Shown here: one piece after another, positions 21,816-30,952 of the stretch
Numbering within the stretch: position 1 is the first letter of the stretch
Layout: each line of letters starts with the position of its first letter
NCBI RefSeq assembly: GCF_020524285.1
Contig: NZ_JAIVKX010000012.1
Coordinates: 1 to 64,000, forward strand
Source: Alloyangia pacifica
GTDB lineage: Bacteria; Pseudomonadota; Alphaproteobacteria; Rhodobacterales; Rhodobacteraceae
Length of the DNA stretch: 64,000 nt
Direction of reading: 5' to 3'
Notes under the pieces: model-generated
Database searches by the model: none
Told to the model about the DNA's origin: nothing
The model's input: the letters and a program-made list of their open reading frames with translations, nothing else
Program-made: the position numbers and the translations under genes

Positions 21816-22562
21816 ATGCGCATTGCTATCACTTCGATGACCATCGCGGCCGCCACGGCGGTCGGCACGGCGGCATTGGCCGAAGACGTGTCCTATACCG
21901 TCGATGATGAGACATTCACCGGATATTGGGCGGAAGCGGAATCTCCCAAGGGGCTCGTGCTGATCATGCACGACTGGGACGGCATGACCGACTACGAGCG
22001 TGAGAGAGCCAACATGCTGGCCGATATGGGCTACAACGCCTTCGCCCTCGACATGTTCGGCGACTCGACGCCGACGGAAACGATGGACCATCGGCGCGCG
22101 GCGACCGGTGCGCTCTACGAGGACCGGGAGCGGATGCGGACCCTGATCAAGGCCGGCGTGGATGAAGCCTTGTCACGCTCGAGCGTCGAGCAAATGGTGG
22201 TCGCGGGGTATTGCTTCGGCGGCGCGGTGGCGCTCGAAATGGCCCGCAGCGACATGGCTGACACGGCGAGCGGATACGCGACGTTCCACGGCGGCCTCAC
22301 CACCCCCGAGGGGCAATCCTGGGGCGGAGACGAGCCGCCGCTGCTCGTGCTGCATGGCGGGGCGGACACATCCATCAAGATGGAAGACGTCGCCACCCTC
22401 GCGACGGAACTCGAAGCGGCTGGCACGACCTACACGATTGAGGTGTTCTCCGGCGCGCCGCATGCGTTCACCGTATTCGGCTCCGACAGCTACCAGGAAC
22501 GCGCCGACGTCGCGAGCTGGGATGCCTTCAACAGCTTCCTGTCGGCGCAGCTTCCGGGCTGA
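21816..22562 (+). CDS. Exported dienelactone hydrolase family protein
   Basis: 248 aa from ATG 21816 with AAGGGGAG upstream. Signal peptide MRIAITSMTIAAATAVGTAALA and cut before EDVSY. Catalytic triad of the family is visible: Cys in VVAGYCFGGAV, Asp in LLVLHGGADTS and His in SGAPHAFTVFG. Dienelactone hydrolases act on lactone or ester substrates; most are cytoplasmic, so periplasmic export is notable. No aromatic degradation genes are near, so the substrate is unknown. Confidence 0.82.
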   Translation: MRIAITSMTIAAATAVGTAALAEDVSYTVDDETFTGYWAEAESPKGLVLIMHDWDGMTDYERERANMLADMGYNAFALDMFGDSTPTETMDHRRAATGALYEDRERMRTLIKAGVDEALSRSSVEQMVVAGYCFGGAVALEMARSDMADTASGYATFHGGLTTPEGQSWGGDEPPLLVLHGGADTSIKMEDVATLATELEAAGTTYTIEVFSGAPHAFTVFGSDSYQERADVASWDAFNSFLSAQLPG

Positions 22563-22611
22563 GGTCTTCATTGGATGGGGGAGAGGCAGGGCGAGCCCTG
22601 CCTTCTCGTCC

Positions 22612-22935
22612 TCAGGCCATCCCGCCGTACCCCATGAAGCCGACGGTGGGGTTGCTCCCATCGGACCCCACCGAGCATTGCCAAGGCGCGCCGCTGGGGC
22701 CGATCCGCATGTAGACGGAGCTTCGGGCGCCGGAGGATCGCGATCCAACGACCTTCAGCCGGCCCGAGGTTTCCGCCGCCAGTTTTGCCCGGCACGCGCG
22801 CACGGCCGCGTTGCTTGCAGAAAAGCGCCCTTCGACGAAGCCCGTGGAAAGGGGCTGAATCTGCGGCCCTCGGCCACAGGCACTTACGGCAACAAGGATA
22901 CTCACCATCGCGATAGTCCTGACCTTCTCGATCAC
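22612..22935 (-). CDS. Small putative lipoprotein, hypothetical
   Basis: 107 aa from a GTG at 22935, chosen because GGGAGG lies 6 nt upstream and because it gives a proper lipoprotein signal: VRTIAMVSILVAVSAC with a lipobox VSAC near residue 20. The mature part contains two further Cys and a Gly-rich end (GSNPTVGFMGYGGMA). No family recognised. Convergent with the dienelactone hydrolase gene. The 270 bp between 22936 and 23205 hold nothing else that I can support. Confidence 0.5.
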   Translation of the reverse strand: MIEKVRTIAMVSILVAVSACGRGPQIQPLSTGFVEGRFSASNAAVRACRAKLAAETSGRLKVVGSRSSGARSSVYMRIGPSGAPWQCSVGSDGSNPTVGFMGYGGMA

Positions 22936-23205
22936 CGGCAACCTCCCTCTCCATCGGCAGTCCCACGCAGCCTGATGCACACGGCGGCGCGTCTCAAGTG
23001 GGGCTGTCGAAATCGTGTCCCTTCCCTCCGGGCTTTGCCGCGCGGTCCAGAGCATGCCAAGCCCGCCCAACCGTCGAGGTGGCGTTGTGGCATGCGGTAG
23101 GTTTGCCAAGTGCCAGGCGGCGGGTTTGGGAAGCAGCCCCCCACGGCCTAAGAACACCAACATGGGGTCGGGGCTTGCGCGGACTTTCGTCGTCCTCCAC
23201 GGGAT

Positions 23206-23868
23206 CTACAGGAAGAGTTCCGGTCGTTCCTGCTGAAACTTGGCCATGCGAAGTCGCCCACGCGTGAGGTGCTCGCGCAGGATGGATTTCGCCTCACCCG
23301 CATCCCGCCGCCTGAGCGCCGCGACGATGCGCTTGTGATCGTCGAGCAAGAGCTGCGCGTTGCCCGCTTCGCCGAGGTTCAGGCGGCGAAGACGGTTCAA
23401 GTGACTGCTTCTTGTCTGGATGAGCGTCCAGAGGGGCAGCATTCCCACGGCCTCGAATTGGCCGCGGTGGAAGTCGGTATCGAGTTGGCTGAATTTGCCG
23501 AAATCCCCGATTTCCAAGGCGCTGGCCTGAGCGCGCAGGATCGCATCGAACTCCGGCCCGATGTCTTCCTCCATCCGGCAGGCCATCTCGACGACCTCAA
23601 GCTCCAACGACAACCTTAGGATGGCCGACAGCCGCACCTCTTCGAGGTCTATCGGGCTCACGATCGTGCGGGCTCTCGGGTGAATCGCAATCAGGCCCTC
23701 GCTGCTCAGCGCCTGCAGGGCATCGCGGACCGCGGTCGAACTCACGTTGAATTTCGCCTGCAAGGCTTTGCGGTTGAGCGGCTCTCCGGGCATCAGCCGC
23801 AGGGCGTAGATGTCCTCGCGCAATGTCTCCACGATCTTGTCCGATATTGGTTCGATTGCTGGCTTCAT
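23206..23868 (-). CDS. GntR-family transcriptional regulator, FCD subgroup
   Basis: 220 aa from ATG 23868 (ATG 23886 is an alternative). Winged helix with NRKALQAKFNVSSTAVRDALQAL and the wing SEGLIAIHPR in residues 20-75, then an all-helical FCD ligand domain with metal-type residues in DTDFHRGQF, DDHKRIV and REHLTRGR. Divergent from the PQQ dehydrogenase gene with a 268-bp gap, so it most likely controls that gene in response to an acid or sugar-acid ligand (inference). Confidence 0.85.
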   Translation of the reverse strand: MKPAIEPISDKIVETLREDIYALRLMPGEPLNRKALQAKFNVSSTAVRDALQALSSEGLIAIHPRARTIVSPIDLEEVRLSAILRLSLELEVVEMACRMEEDIGPEFDAILRAQASALEIGDFGKFSQLDTDFHRGQFEAVGMLPLWTLIQTRSSHLNRLRRLNLGEAGNAQLLLDDHKRIVAALRRRDAGEAKSILREHLTRGRLRMAKFQQERPELFL

Positions 23869-24136
23869 CGCGCACCGCCGGATCATTGAGCACTGGTCCA
23901 TTTCTCTAAAGCAGCGCGTCGGGGCGATCCATCCGCAACCGGCCCGCGATGTCATGAGGCACTCTGCCACATGCGACAATCTGTCTTGCAACTACCATAC
24001 CAGCGTGCGAAAGCGCATCTGATGCATCAGTTCCCCATGTTCCGATGCTCGCAATAACGAACCTCCCAGAGCTCCGTCGCACCTCCCCCTCGCAGGTCCG
24101 ACGCCTGTTTTGCAGATGGAGCGAAAGAACGGACCA

Positions 24137-26692
24137 ATGACCAACACAGAAAGATCCTTCCGCGGGTCGGGCATCCTCCTGCTCGTCTACGCAGTGCTGG
24201 CCCTGCTGACCGGGGCCGCACTCCTCTATCTTGGGGCGCGGCTCGCCCTCGCGGGCGGCAGCGTCTACTACATCCTCGCCGCCCTCGCGACGCTGGCCAT
24301 CGGCGTGCTGATCCTGCGCAAGTCCGCCCTCGCGGTCTGGCTGCTCTTCGCACTGTCCCTCGTCACCCTGATCTGGGGCCTTGTCGAAACCGGCTGGAAT
24401 GGCTGGGCGATGATCCCGCGCTTCGACTGGCTCATCGTCATGGGCCTGTTCATGGCGGCCCTCTGGCCGGTGTCCCGCCGCGTGTTCGGCAGCATCGAGA
24501 AACCGCTCGCCCGCGGACGCTACTTCGGGGCCACCCTGGCGGTGCCGGCGATCATGCTGGTGTGCATCCTGATCCCGATCTTCGCGAATCCGGAGGTTGA
24601 TCTGGCCGAGGCGGATCCCGCACGCACTTCGACCGGCTTCAGCCGCAGCAACCCCGAAAAGACCGATGGCGAAGTCGCCGCATCGCACGACGCGGAAAGC
24701 TGGACGGCCTATGGCGGCTCGAACCTGAGCCAGAAATACTCCCCCGCGGCGGAGATCACCCCGGCGAATGCCGCGGGCATGGTCAAGCTGTGGGAATTCC
24801 ACACCGGCGATTACCGCCCGGCAGGCGCCAAGTACGGCTACGCGGGCGAGAACACCCCGCTCAAGGTCGGCGACACGCTCTACATCTGCACCACCGGCCA
24901 GCAGGTCTTTGCGCTCGATGCCGGCACCGGCGCTGAGAAGTGGCACTTCGATCCCGAGGTCGACCCGGAAGCGCGCTTCACCAACGGCGTCACCATCTGC
25001 CGCGGTCTCGCCTATTACGAGGCCCCCGAGCCGGTCGCGGAATGCCAGACCCGCCTCATCTGGGGCACCATGGACAGCCGCCTCGTGGCAATCGACGCCG
25101 AGACCGGCGAAGCCTGCAGCGCGTTCGGCGAAAACGGCGCCTACGACCTGTCGCAGGACACCGACTCCGACGTGCCGGGCTTCATCGGCGTGACCACCGC
25201 ACCGACGATCATCGACGGGGTGGCCGTGGTGGGTCACAAGATCACCGACGGCCAGGACTACCGCGCCCCCGCGGGCGTCGTGCGCGGCATCGACGCGGTG
25301 ACCGGCGACATGCTCTGGGCCTGGGATCTTGGCCGCGAAGATCCGACCGCGCCGCTGGCCGAGGGTGAGCATTTCACCCATGCCACGCCGAACGTCTGGT
25401 CGCCGATGGCGGCCGACGCGGACCTGAACCTCGTGTTCGTCGGCACCGGCAACGCCTCGGGCGACTTCTACGGTGCCGACCGCACCGAGCGTGACGAGGA
25501 GTACACCGATGCGGTGATCGCGCTCGACGCGCGCACCGGCAAGGAACGCTGGCACTTCCGGACCGTGAACCACGACCTGTGGGACTTCGACATCGGTCCG
25601 GCGATGAACCTCGTCGACTGGCCGACCGAGACCGGCACCCGCCCGGCGATCATCCAGGCCACCAAGGCCGGGCCGATCTTCGTGCTGGACCGCGAAACCG
25701 GCGAACCGCTGGAGCCGATCGAGCAATACGACGCCCCGGACCAGCCCGGCGTGCCAGACGACTGGGTTGCCGACACGCAGCCGCTCTCGCCCAACATGCC
25801 CAACACCGTGGGCGCGCCCAACAAGGGCGACATGGAGCTGCTGACCGAGGCGGACGCATGGGGCATCTCGCCCTTCGACCACCTGATCTGCCGCATCCAG
25901 TTCAACCAGATGCGCTATGACGGGCTCTATACCCCGCCGACCACCGGCATCGGCTCGATCGGCTATCCCGGCAACCATGGCGGGATGAACTGGGGCGGCG
26001 GCGCCATCGACCCCGAGCGCGGCCTGATGCTCATCAACTCCGAGCGGCTGCCCTACCAGATCTACCTGATCCCGCGCGACACCATCCCCGACGCGAAATC
26101 GGTGGTCGACAAGCGCAACCACAAGGAGAGCTTCATGCCGCAGATCGGCCTGCCCTACGGCGCCAAGAAGGCCCCCTGGATGGGCCCGCTCGACATGCCT
26201 TGCGTTGCGCCGCCCTGGGGCTACGTGGCGGCGCTTGACCTGCGCTCGAAGGACGTGCTGTGGAAGCAGCCGATGGGCTCGGCGATGGATTCCGGTCCGC
26301 TGGGGATCAAGATGGGCCTGCCCATCACCATCGGCACGCCGTCCAACGGCGGCCCGCTGGCGACGGCCGGTGGCATGATGTTCATCGGCGCGGCGCTCGA
26401 CCAGTACATCCGCGGCTACGACAGCCTGACCGGCGAGCTGGTCTGGGAGGAGCGCACCGATGCGGGCGTCAACGCGAACCCGATGAGCTATGAGATCGAC
26501 GGCCATCAGTTCGTGGTCGCTCAGGTCGGCGGGCACTCGTCGATGGGCACCAAGACCGGCGACGGCTTCGTGGCCTGGGGCCTGCCGCCGGACGGCTACT
26601 CCGGCCCGAACATCGTCGAGTCGAGCGTCATCCTGTCCGGCGACACGGTCGATCGCGCCAAGCAGGGCGACGCCAACATGGCGGCCGAGTGA
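24137..26692 (+). CDS. Membrane-bound PQQ-dependent dehydrogenase (glucose/quinate/shikimate family)
   Basis: 851 aa from ATG 24137. Residues 1-150 hold five membrane segments, as in E. coli Gcd; the remainder is a periplasmic eight-bladed quinoprotein propeller with repeated W-motifs such as SWTAYGGSNLSQKYSP, AGTGAEKWHF, TGKERWHFRTVNHDLWDFDIG and HGGMNWGGGAIDP. Oxidises a sugar or cyclic polyol in the periplasm and passes electrons to ubiquinone. Substrate within the family (glucose, quinate or other) is not decided by sequence. No PQQ synthesis genes are in the window. A perfect 12-bp hairpin follows. Confidence 0.88.
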   Translation: MTNTERSFRGSGILLLVYAVLALLTGAALLYLGARLALAGGSVYYILAALATLAIGVLILRKSALAVWLLFALSLVTLIWGLVETGWNGWAMIPRFDWLIVMGLFMAALWPVSRRVFGSIEKPLARGRYFGATLAVPAIMLVCILIPIFANPEVDLAEADPARTSTGFSRSNPEKTDGEVAASHDAESWTAYGGSNLSQKYSPAAEITPANAAGMVKLWEFHTGDYRPAGAKYGYAGENTPLKVGDTLYICTTGQQVFALDAGTGAEKWHFDPEVDPEARFTNGVTICRGLAYYEAPEPVAECQTRLIWGTMDSRLVAIDAETGEACSAFGENGAYDLSQDTDSDVPGFIGVTTAPTIIDGVAVVGHKITDGQDYRAPAGVVRGIDAVTGDMLWAWDLGREDPTAPLAEGEHFTHATPNVWSPMAADADLNLVFVGTGNASGDFYGADRTERDEEYTDAVIALDARTGKERWHFRTVNHDLWDFDIGPAMNLVDWPTETGTRPAIIQATKAGPIFVLDRETGEPLEPIEQYDAPDQPGVPDDWVADTQPLSPNMPNTVGAPNKGDMELLTEADAWGISPFDHLICRIQFNQMRYDGLYTPPTTGIGSIGYPGNHGGMNWGGGAIDPERGLMLINSERLPYQIYLIPRDTIPDAKSVVDKRNHKESFMPQIGLPYGAKKAPWMGPLDMPCVAPPWGYVAALDLRSKDVLWKQPMGSAMDSGPLGIKMGLPITIGTPSNGGPLATAGGMMFIGAALDQYIRGYDSLTGELVWEERTDAGVNANPMSYEIDGHQFVVAQVGGHSSMGTKTGDGFVAWGLPPDGYSGPNIVESSVILSGDTVDRAKQGDANMAAE

Positions 26693-26712
26693 CCACCCGG
26701 ACCATCTAGAAG

Positions 26713-26742
26713 GGAAAGCGCCGGCATCGTCCGGCGCTTTCC
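26713..26742 (+). terminator. Hairpin terminator after the PQQ dehydrogenase gene
   Basis: GGAAAGCGCCGG (26713-26724) and CCGGCGCTTTCC (26731-26742) form a perfect 12-bp stem with a 6-base loop. There is no T-run, so it may be a weak terminator or transcript-end stabiliser. Confidence 0.6.
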
Positions 26743-27154
26743 ACGTCGTGGCCCGGGAAGGTGCGGTCTATTGACGAGGGCCCCTGCTCAGACACCGTTT
26801 GCCACTCTATTGGATGCCACCCACTTTGCCCGGCGCCCACCTCTCGACCCTCCGCGGGATTGGTGCTTTCACGGTGATTGAAGCATCTGAAGAATGGTTT
26901 CTCTCCATACGGCGTGAAAGAGTTGGCCTCCCAATGCTGGCCGAAACCGCTGCCCTGTGCGGAGACCGGTGGCCGTTTCACCGGCAACACGGCTCCCCCT
27001 AGGGAAGTTTCATTCTGTATTGATTTTGTCAGGTATTGAGCATCGCTTGCGTTCGTGACAGACAGGGCGACAATGGAGTCACATCTCCCCGTGCATGCCA
27101 GCCTCCGGAGACCCGAGGGCAAGCCTTTCTAGCCAAAGTCAGGAGACCCTAGTT
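26743..27154. other. Intergenic region before the TonB operon
   Basis: About 410 bp without a supportable gene. It is less GC-rich than the flanks. An open frame on the minus strand has no ribosome site and no family features. The promoter of the TonB operon should lie in the AT-rich part around 27000-27060. I did not find a TGA-N9-TCA iron box here. Confidence 0.4.
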
Positions 27155-27580
27155 TTGCGCATTCTCCGCATGACCCTGCCGCTTCTTGCGCTGCTGCCGC
27201 TGCCGCTGGCCGCCCAGGAGGCCGATACCGACGGCGCGCTGTCGCTCGAGCTGAACACCACCAAGAGCGTCGAAGCCGGCTGCCAGCTGAGCTTTCTCAT
27301 CCAGAACGGCCATGACACCGACATCGACGCGGCGGTCTACGAGACCGTGCTGCTGAACACCGAAGGGCAGGTCGACCGGCTGACCCTCTTCGATTTCGGC
27401 GCCCTGCCCGCGGGCCGCCCCCGCGTGCGGCAATTCGTGGTGCCGGGCACCGGCTGCGACGGGCTCGGACAAATTCTCATCAATGGCGCCAACCGCTGCG
27501 AAGCGGGCGGCGCGGACTCGGATCTCTGCATCAAGGGACTCGAGCTGAAGTCGCGCGGCGACGTGGAGGTGATCGGATGA
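27155..27580 (+). CDS. Unrecognised exported four-cysteine protein heading the TonB operon
   Basis: 141 aa from TTG 27155, chosen because AGGAG lies 9 nt upstream; the in-frame ATG at 27170 is too far from it. Signal peptide LRMTLPLLALLPLPLAAQ and cut near residue 20. The mature domain has Cys 43, 101, 115 and 125, enough for two disulfides, and a beta-rich look (CQLSFLIQN, TVLLNTEGQVDRLTLFDFG, RVRQFVVPG). Overlaps exbB by 4 bp, so it is part of the energy-coupling operon and periplasmic. No named family recognised; it may be an accessory of TonB-dependent transport. Confidence 0.65.
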   Translation: MRILRMTLPLLALLPLPLAAQEADTDGALSLELNTTKSVEAGCQLSFLIQNGHDTDIDAAVYETVLLNTEGQVDRLTLFDFGALPAGRPRVRQFVVPGTGCDGLGQILINGANRCEAGGADSDLCIKGLELKSRGDVEVIG

Positions 27581-28230
27581 TCGACATGATCCTGGACGGC
27601 ATCCGCCGCATCGCCGACCTCGGCGGGCCGGTGGTTTTGCTGCTCGTCGCCATCTCGCTGCTGACGCTTGCGGTGGTGCTCTACAAGTTCTGGCAATTCA
27701 CCGCCTCCGGCGTCGGCCGCCACGCCGCGCTGCGCGAAGCAGTTGAGGCCTGGGACCGCGGCGACCGCACCGGCGCGCGCGAGGCGCTGAACCGCTCGCG
27801 CTCCTACCTGCGCCCGGTGATCGACATGGCCATGTCCGGCCAGACCGACCCGGCGCGGCTCGAGGCCGAGGCAGAGACCCGCTTCGCCCGGCTGGAAAAG
27901 GGCTTCCGCCTGCTCGACTCCGTGGCGCAGCTGGCGCCGCTGCTGGGCCTCTTCGGCACGGTGCTCGGCATGATCTCGGCCTTCCAGTCGTTGCAGGACG
28001 CGGGCAGCCAGGTCGATCCGTCGATCCTCGCGGGCGGCATCTGGGTGGCGCTGCTGACCACCGCCGTCGGCCTCGTCGTCGCCATGCCCACCGCGGTGAT
28101 CCTGAGCTGGTTCGAGGCGCGCATGGAATCCGAGCGGGTGCTGGCCGAGCGCGCCGTGCACACCATCCTGTCGCCCACCGGCACCGGTGCCGAGGCGCTG
28201 CGGGCCGAGGGTGCCGCACGCCATGCGTAA
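27577..28230 (+). CDS. exbB: ExbB/TolQ/MotA-type proton channel protein
   Basis: 217 aa with three membrane segments: residues about 15-38, 110-135 and 150-175. The conserved LLDSVAQLAPLLGLFGTVLGMISAF and ILAGGIWVALLTTAVGLVVAMPT regions are diagnostic. Forms the pentameric inner-membrane channel that drives TonB with ExbD. Co-transcribed with two exbD genes and tonB, so ExbB rather than TolQ. Confidence 0.92.
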   Translation: MIDMILDGIRRIADLGGPVVLLLVAISLLTLAVVLYKFWQFTASGVGRHAALREAVEAWDRGDRTGAREALNRSRSYLRPVIDMAMSGQTDPARLEAEAETRFARLEKGFRLLDSVAQLAPLLGLFGTVLGMISAFQSLQDAGSQVDPSILAGGIWVALLTTAVGLVVAMPTAVILSWFEARMESERVLAERAVHTILSPTGTGAEALRAEGAARHA

Positions 28231-28615
28231 GATCCGCCGGCGGCGGAGGCTGTCGATGACCTCGCTCATCGACGTGATCTTCCTGCTGCTGCTCTTCTTC
28301 ATGCTGACCTCGACCTTCACCCGCTTTGCCGAGGTCGAGCTGGCCGCCGCCAGCTCCGGGGCCACCGCCTCGGACACCCGCCCGCTGTTCCTGCAGCTCG
28401 CACCCGAGACGATCCGCCTCAACGGCGCCGAGGTGACCCTCGAGGAGCTGCCGGCCAAGCTCGCCGAGACCCGAGGCGACGCCGCCGAGGAGGACGCATC
28501 GCAGCCACTCATCGTGGCGCTGCGCGGCGAGGTCAGCGCGCAACGGCTGACGGATCTGCTGGTCGCCCTGCGCGGCGTCAGCGGCTTCCGCGCCACGGTT
28601 CTGGGAGCCTCGTGA
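28223..28615 (+). CDS. exbD: ExbD biopolymer transport protein (first copy, intact Asp)
   Basis: 130 aa from ATG 28223, overlapping the exbB end by 8 bp. Short basic cytoplasmic start, then one membrane helix SLIDVIFLLLLFFMLTSTF in which D17 is the proton-carrying Asp equivalent to Asp25 of E. coli ExbD, then a periplasmic domain. Works inside the ExbB pore. Confidence 0.9.
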   Translation: MRKIRRRRRLSMTSLIDVIFLLLLFFMLTSTFTRFAEVELAAASSGATASDTRPLFLQLAPETIRLNGAEVTLEELPAKLAETRGDAAEEDASQPLIVALRGEVSAQRLTDLLVALRGVSGFRATVLGAS

Positions 28616-29001
28616 TGCGCCGCAGGAAACAGAAAACCGAGCGCGAACCGACGATCGCGCTGATCAACATCGTCTTCCTCATGCTGGTCTTCTTCCTCGT
28701 CGCGGGCACCGTCGCTCGGCCGCTCGATCCGACGCTGAACCTCGTGCACACCGCCGATCTCGAGGGCGCCGCCCCGGCAGACGCGCTGGTGGTCAACGCC
28801 GATGGTTCCATGTCCGTGCGCGGCGAGGCAATCGATGCGCCGGAAGACTTTCTCGAGGCGCTCGGTGACGAGGCGATGAGCCTCGCCCGCATCGTGCCGG
28901 ATCGCGAACTGCCGGCCGCCAAGCTGGTGGAGATCGGTCGCGCGCTGCGCGCCGCCGGGGCCGAGAAGGTGATGATCGTCACCGAAAGGGGGCTGGAATG
29001 A
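28615..29001 (+). CDS. Second ExbD-like protein lacking the proton-carrying Asp
   Basis: 128 aa from ATG 28615, overlapping the first exbD stop by one base (TGATG). Same layout, but the membrane helix reads IALINIVFLMLVFFLVAGT, with N18 where Asp is expected, while the rest of the helix and the periplasmic domain are preserved. A heterodimer with the first ExbD would carry a single acidic site in the ExbB pore (inference from the known ExbB5-ExbD2 structure). It could instead have a purely structural or regulatory role. Confidence 0.82.
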   Translation: MRRRKQKTEREPTIALINIVFLMLVFFLVAGTVARPLDPTLNLVHTADLEGAAPADALVVNADGSMSVRGEAIDAPEDFLEALGDEAMSLARIVPDRELPAAKLVEIGRALRAAGAEKVMIVTERGLE

Positions 29002-30077
29002 TCGCATCCTCGCGCAAGGTGAAACTCGCCGCCGCGGTGCTGGCGATTTCCGCCCATGGCGGCGCGCTTCTGGCGGTGATGCCACCGACCATGCAGGCCG
29101 AGATGGAGGGCATGGCGGGCGGCACCGACCTCGCCCTCGGGACCGATTTCGCCGACATGGCCATGGGCACGATCAGCGCCGACCCGGTCGAGGAGACCGC
29201 CGAGACGGTGCAGCCCGACCAGCGGGAGCCGATCCAGCCGCAGCAGGTCGAGCAGGCCCGGCCCGTGACCCCGCAACCCGTCGCCCCGGCGGTACCCGCA
29301 GAGGCCGAGCCGCTGCCCGAGCTGACCGCCGCCCTGCCCGTCGTCCCTGCGCTGGATGCCGAGCCGGTGCTGCCCGTCGCCCCGACCGAGCAGGTCCAAC
29401 CCGAGGAGCAGCCGGAACCGGAGGTTCTGGAAGCGCAGCCGCCCGAGACGGTGGACCAGCCCGATCCGGACGTGGCCGAGCCCGTGCAACCGGAACCGGA
29501 GACCCTCACCGCCGAGGCGCCGGACCCCGAGACGATCGAAGCCGAAGAGCAGGAGCCCGAGCCGGAGGAGGTCACCGAGGCCGCGCCGGAGCAATCTGCG
29601 CGTCCGAAGCTGCGCACGCCCGACGTCGCGCAGCGCGCACGGGAGCCCGACCCGCAACCCCGGCGTACGCCGGAGGCGAAACCCGAGCCGCGCCAGCAGG
29701 CCGCGCGTCCGCAGGGCAATGCCGAGCGCAACGCCACCGCCGGGGCGGCCACGGGCCGGGCCGGAGGCAGCTCCGCCACCGCCGGCAGCGGCGGCCAGGC
29801 CAGGGAGGCCGGCAATGCCGCGGCGAGCAACTATCCCGGACAGGTGATGCGCAAGCTCTCGCGCGTGCCGCGGCCGCGGGTGAACGCGCGCGGCGCAGCC
29901 GTCGTCGCCTTCCGGGTGTCCGGGAGTGGCAGTCTGGCAGCGGCCTCCGTAGCGCGCAGCTCGGGCTCTGCGGCGCTGGATCAGGCCGCCCTGCGTGTCG
30001 TGCGCAGCGCCTCGCCCTTCCCCGCGCCCCCGGCAGGGGCGCAGACAAGCTTCACGGTGCAGATCAAGGGACGCTGA
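28998..30077 (+). CDS. tonB: TonB energy-transducing protein
   Basis: 359 aa. N-terminal membrane helix about 9-28 with the conserved His in ISAHGGALL (H20), a long Pro/Glu-rich periplasmic spacer (about 60-215), an Ala/Gly-rich stretch (about 240-275) and a C-terminal TonB domain about 280-359 (YPGQVMRKLSRVPRPR, ending SFTVQIKGR). Longer than E. coli TonB because of the spacer. Overlaps the second exbD by 4 bp. No TonB-dependent receptor gene is in the window. Confidence 0.92.
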   Translation: MIASSRKVKLAAAVLAISAHGGALLAVMPPTMQAEMEGMAGGTDLALGTDFADMAMGTISADPVEETAETVQPDQREPIQPQQVEQARPVTPQPVAPAVPAEAEPLPELTAALPVVPALDAEPVLPVAPTEQVQPEEQPEPEVLEAQPPETVDQPDPDVAEPVQPEPETLTAEAPDPETIEAEEQEPEPEEVTEAAPEQSARPKLRTPDVAQRAREPDPQPRRTPEAKPEPRQQAARPQGNAERNATAGAATGRAGGSSATAGSGGQAREAGNAAASNYPGQVMRKLSRVPRPRVNARGAAVVAFRVSGSGSLAAASVARSSGSAALDQAALRVVRSASPFPAPPAGAQTSFTVQIKGR

Positions 30078-30118
30078 TCGGCGGGCGGCGGCGGGTCTCC
30101 CTGCCCCGCCCCAGTCGA

Positions 30119-30868
30119 TCAGAGCGACAGCACGCCGCGCGCCATGGCCAACGACAGGGCCTGTTCGGGCGCAGCCACGCCCAGCGTCCGGCAGGCGCTG
30201 AGCAGGTGACGCGCCGCCTCTTCCTCGGTGATGGTGAAGCGCTCGGCGACCTCATTCAGCCGCAGCCCATGGGCGAGGTAGCTCAGCACGTCCCGCTCGC
30301 GCGGGCTGAGCTGGGCCCATGGCGACTCGCAGGCCCATTCCTGCGCCATCTGGTCACCGGGCGGCAGGATCGCGTCATTGAGCATCGCCGAGACCGCCCG
30401 AAAGGCGCGACCCGTGCCCGGACCATAAAGATCCACCGGGTCGTCCTCGCATCCCAGAACGATCGTCCGCTCGGTCTCTCCGACAACCCATGTCTGGGTC
30501 AGGAAGTAGCGGAACCCGAAATCCATCAGGCAGCCGAACATGTCGCGGCTCCGCCTGTCCCGGATGGTCCGGAGCTTGTGCGGAATGTCGACGAACTGGC
30601 TCGGCACACCGGCCTTGCACGCGGCCAGAACGCTGTCGATCTCGTAGAAGCGGGCCTGCTGGTACTGTCGCAGCCAGCGCGGGTCCATGGAGCTGCGCAG
30701 CCAAGCCAGCTCGCGCGAATCGCGCATGATCGCCCCGCAGTTGAGATCCTTGGCGCCGATCCCACGACCGACATTTACCACCGCGTCCCATGCCTCCTGC
30801 GCCCCACGGGCACCGGCGAGGGCATCCGCGGTGTCGATCAACAGCTTCGCGTAGCGTGTCGAACCCAT
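30119..30868 (-). CDS. LuxR-type transcriptional regulator, solo
   Basis: 249 aa from ATG 30868. N-terminal autoinducer-binding-like domain (about 15-175, with WLRQYQQARFYEIDSV resembling the W-x3-Y-x7-D motif region) and a C-terminal GerE HTH (LSPRERDVLSYLAHGLRLNEVAERF). No luxI is adjacent. Convergent with tonB. Could sense an acyl-homoserine lactone or an unrelated small molecule. Confidence 0.82.
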   Translation of the reverse strand: MGSTRYAKLLIDTADALAGARGAQEAWDAVVNVGRGIGAKDLNCGAIMRDSRELAWLRSSMDPRWLRQYQQARFYEIDSVLAACKAGVPSQFVDIPHKLRTIRDRRSRDMFGCLMDFGFRYFLTQTWVVGETERTIVLGCEDDPVDLYGPGTGRAFRAVSAMLNDAILPPGDQMAQEWACESPWAQLSPRERDVLSYLAHGLRLNEVAERFTITEEEAARHLLSACRTLGVAAPEQALSLAMARGVLSL

Positions 30869-30952
30869 CCCACTCACATCTTTGTCTGCGTATCCCGCAA
30901 AGATGTGACCACGGGATTGCAACAAAGACCAGCGCGAATTTTGGTCCCTCTC

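Noticed and set aside
23906-26536. 876-codon open frame on the minus strand opposite the PQQ dehydrogenase
   Set aside because: Antisense shadow of a gene with clear family motifs; low-complexity His/Arg/Val-rich translation.
26706-27122. 138-codon minus-strand frame before the TonB operon
   Set aside because: Overlaps the hairpin after the dehydrogenase gene, has no ribosome site and no recognisable family.
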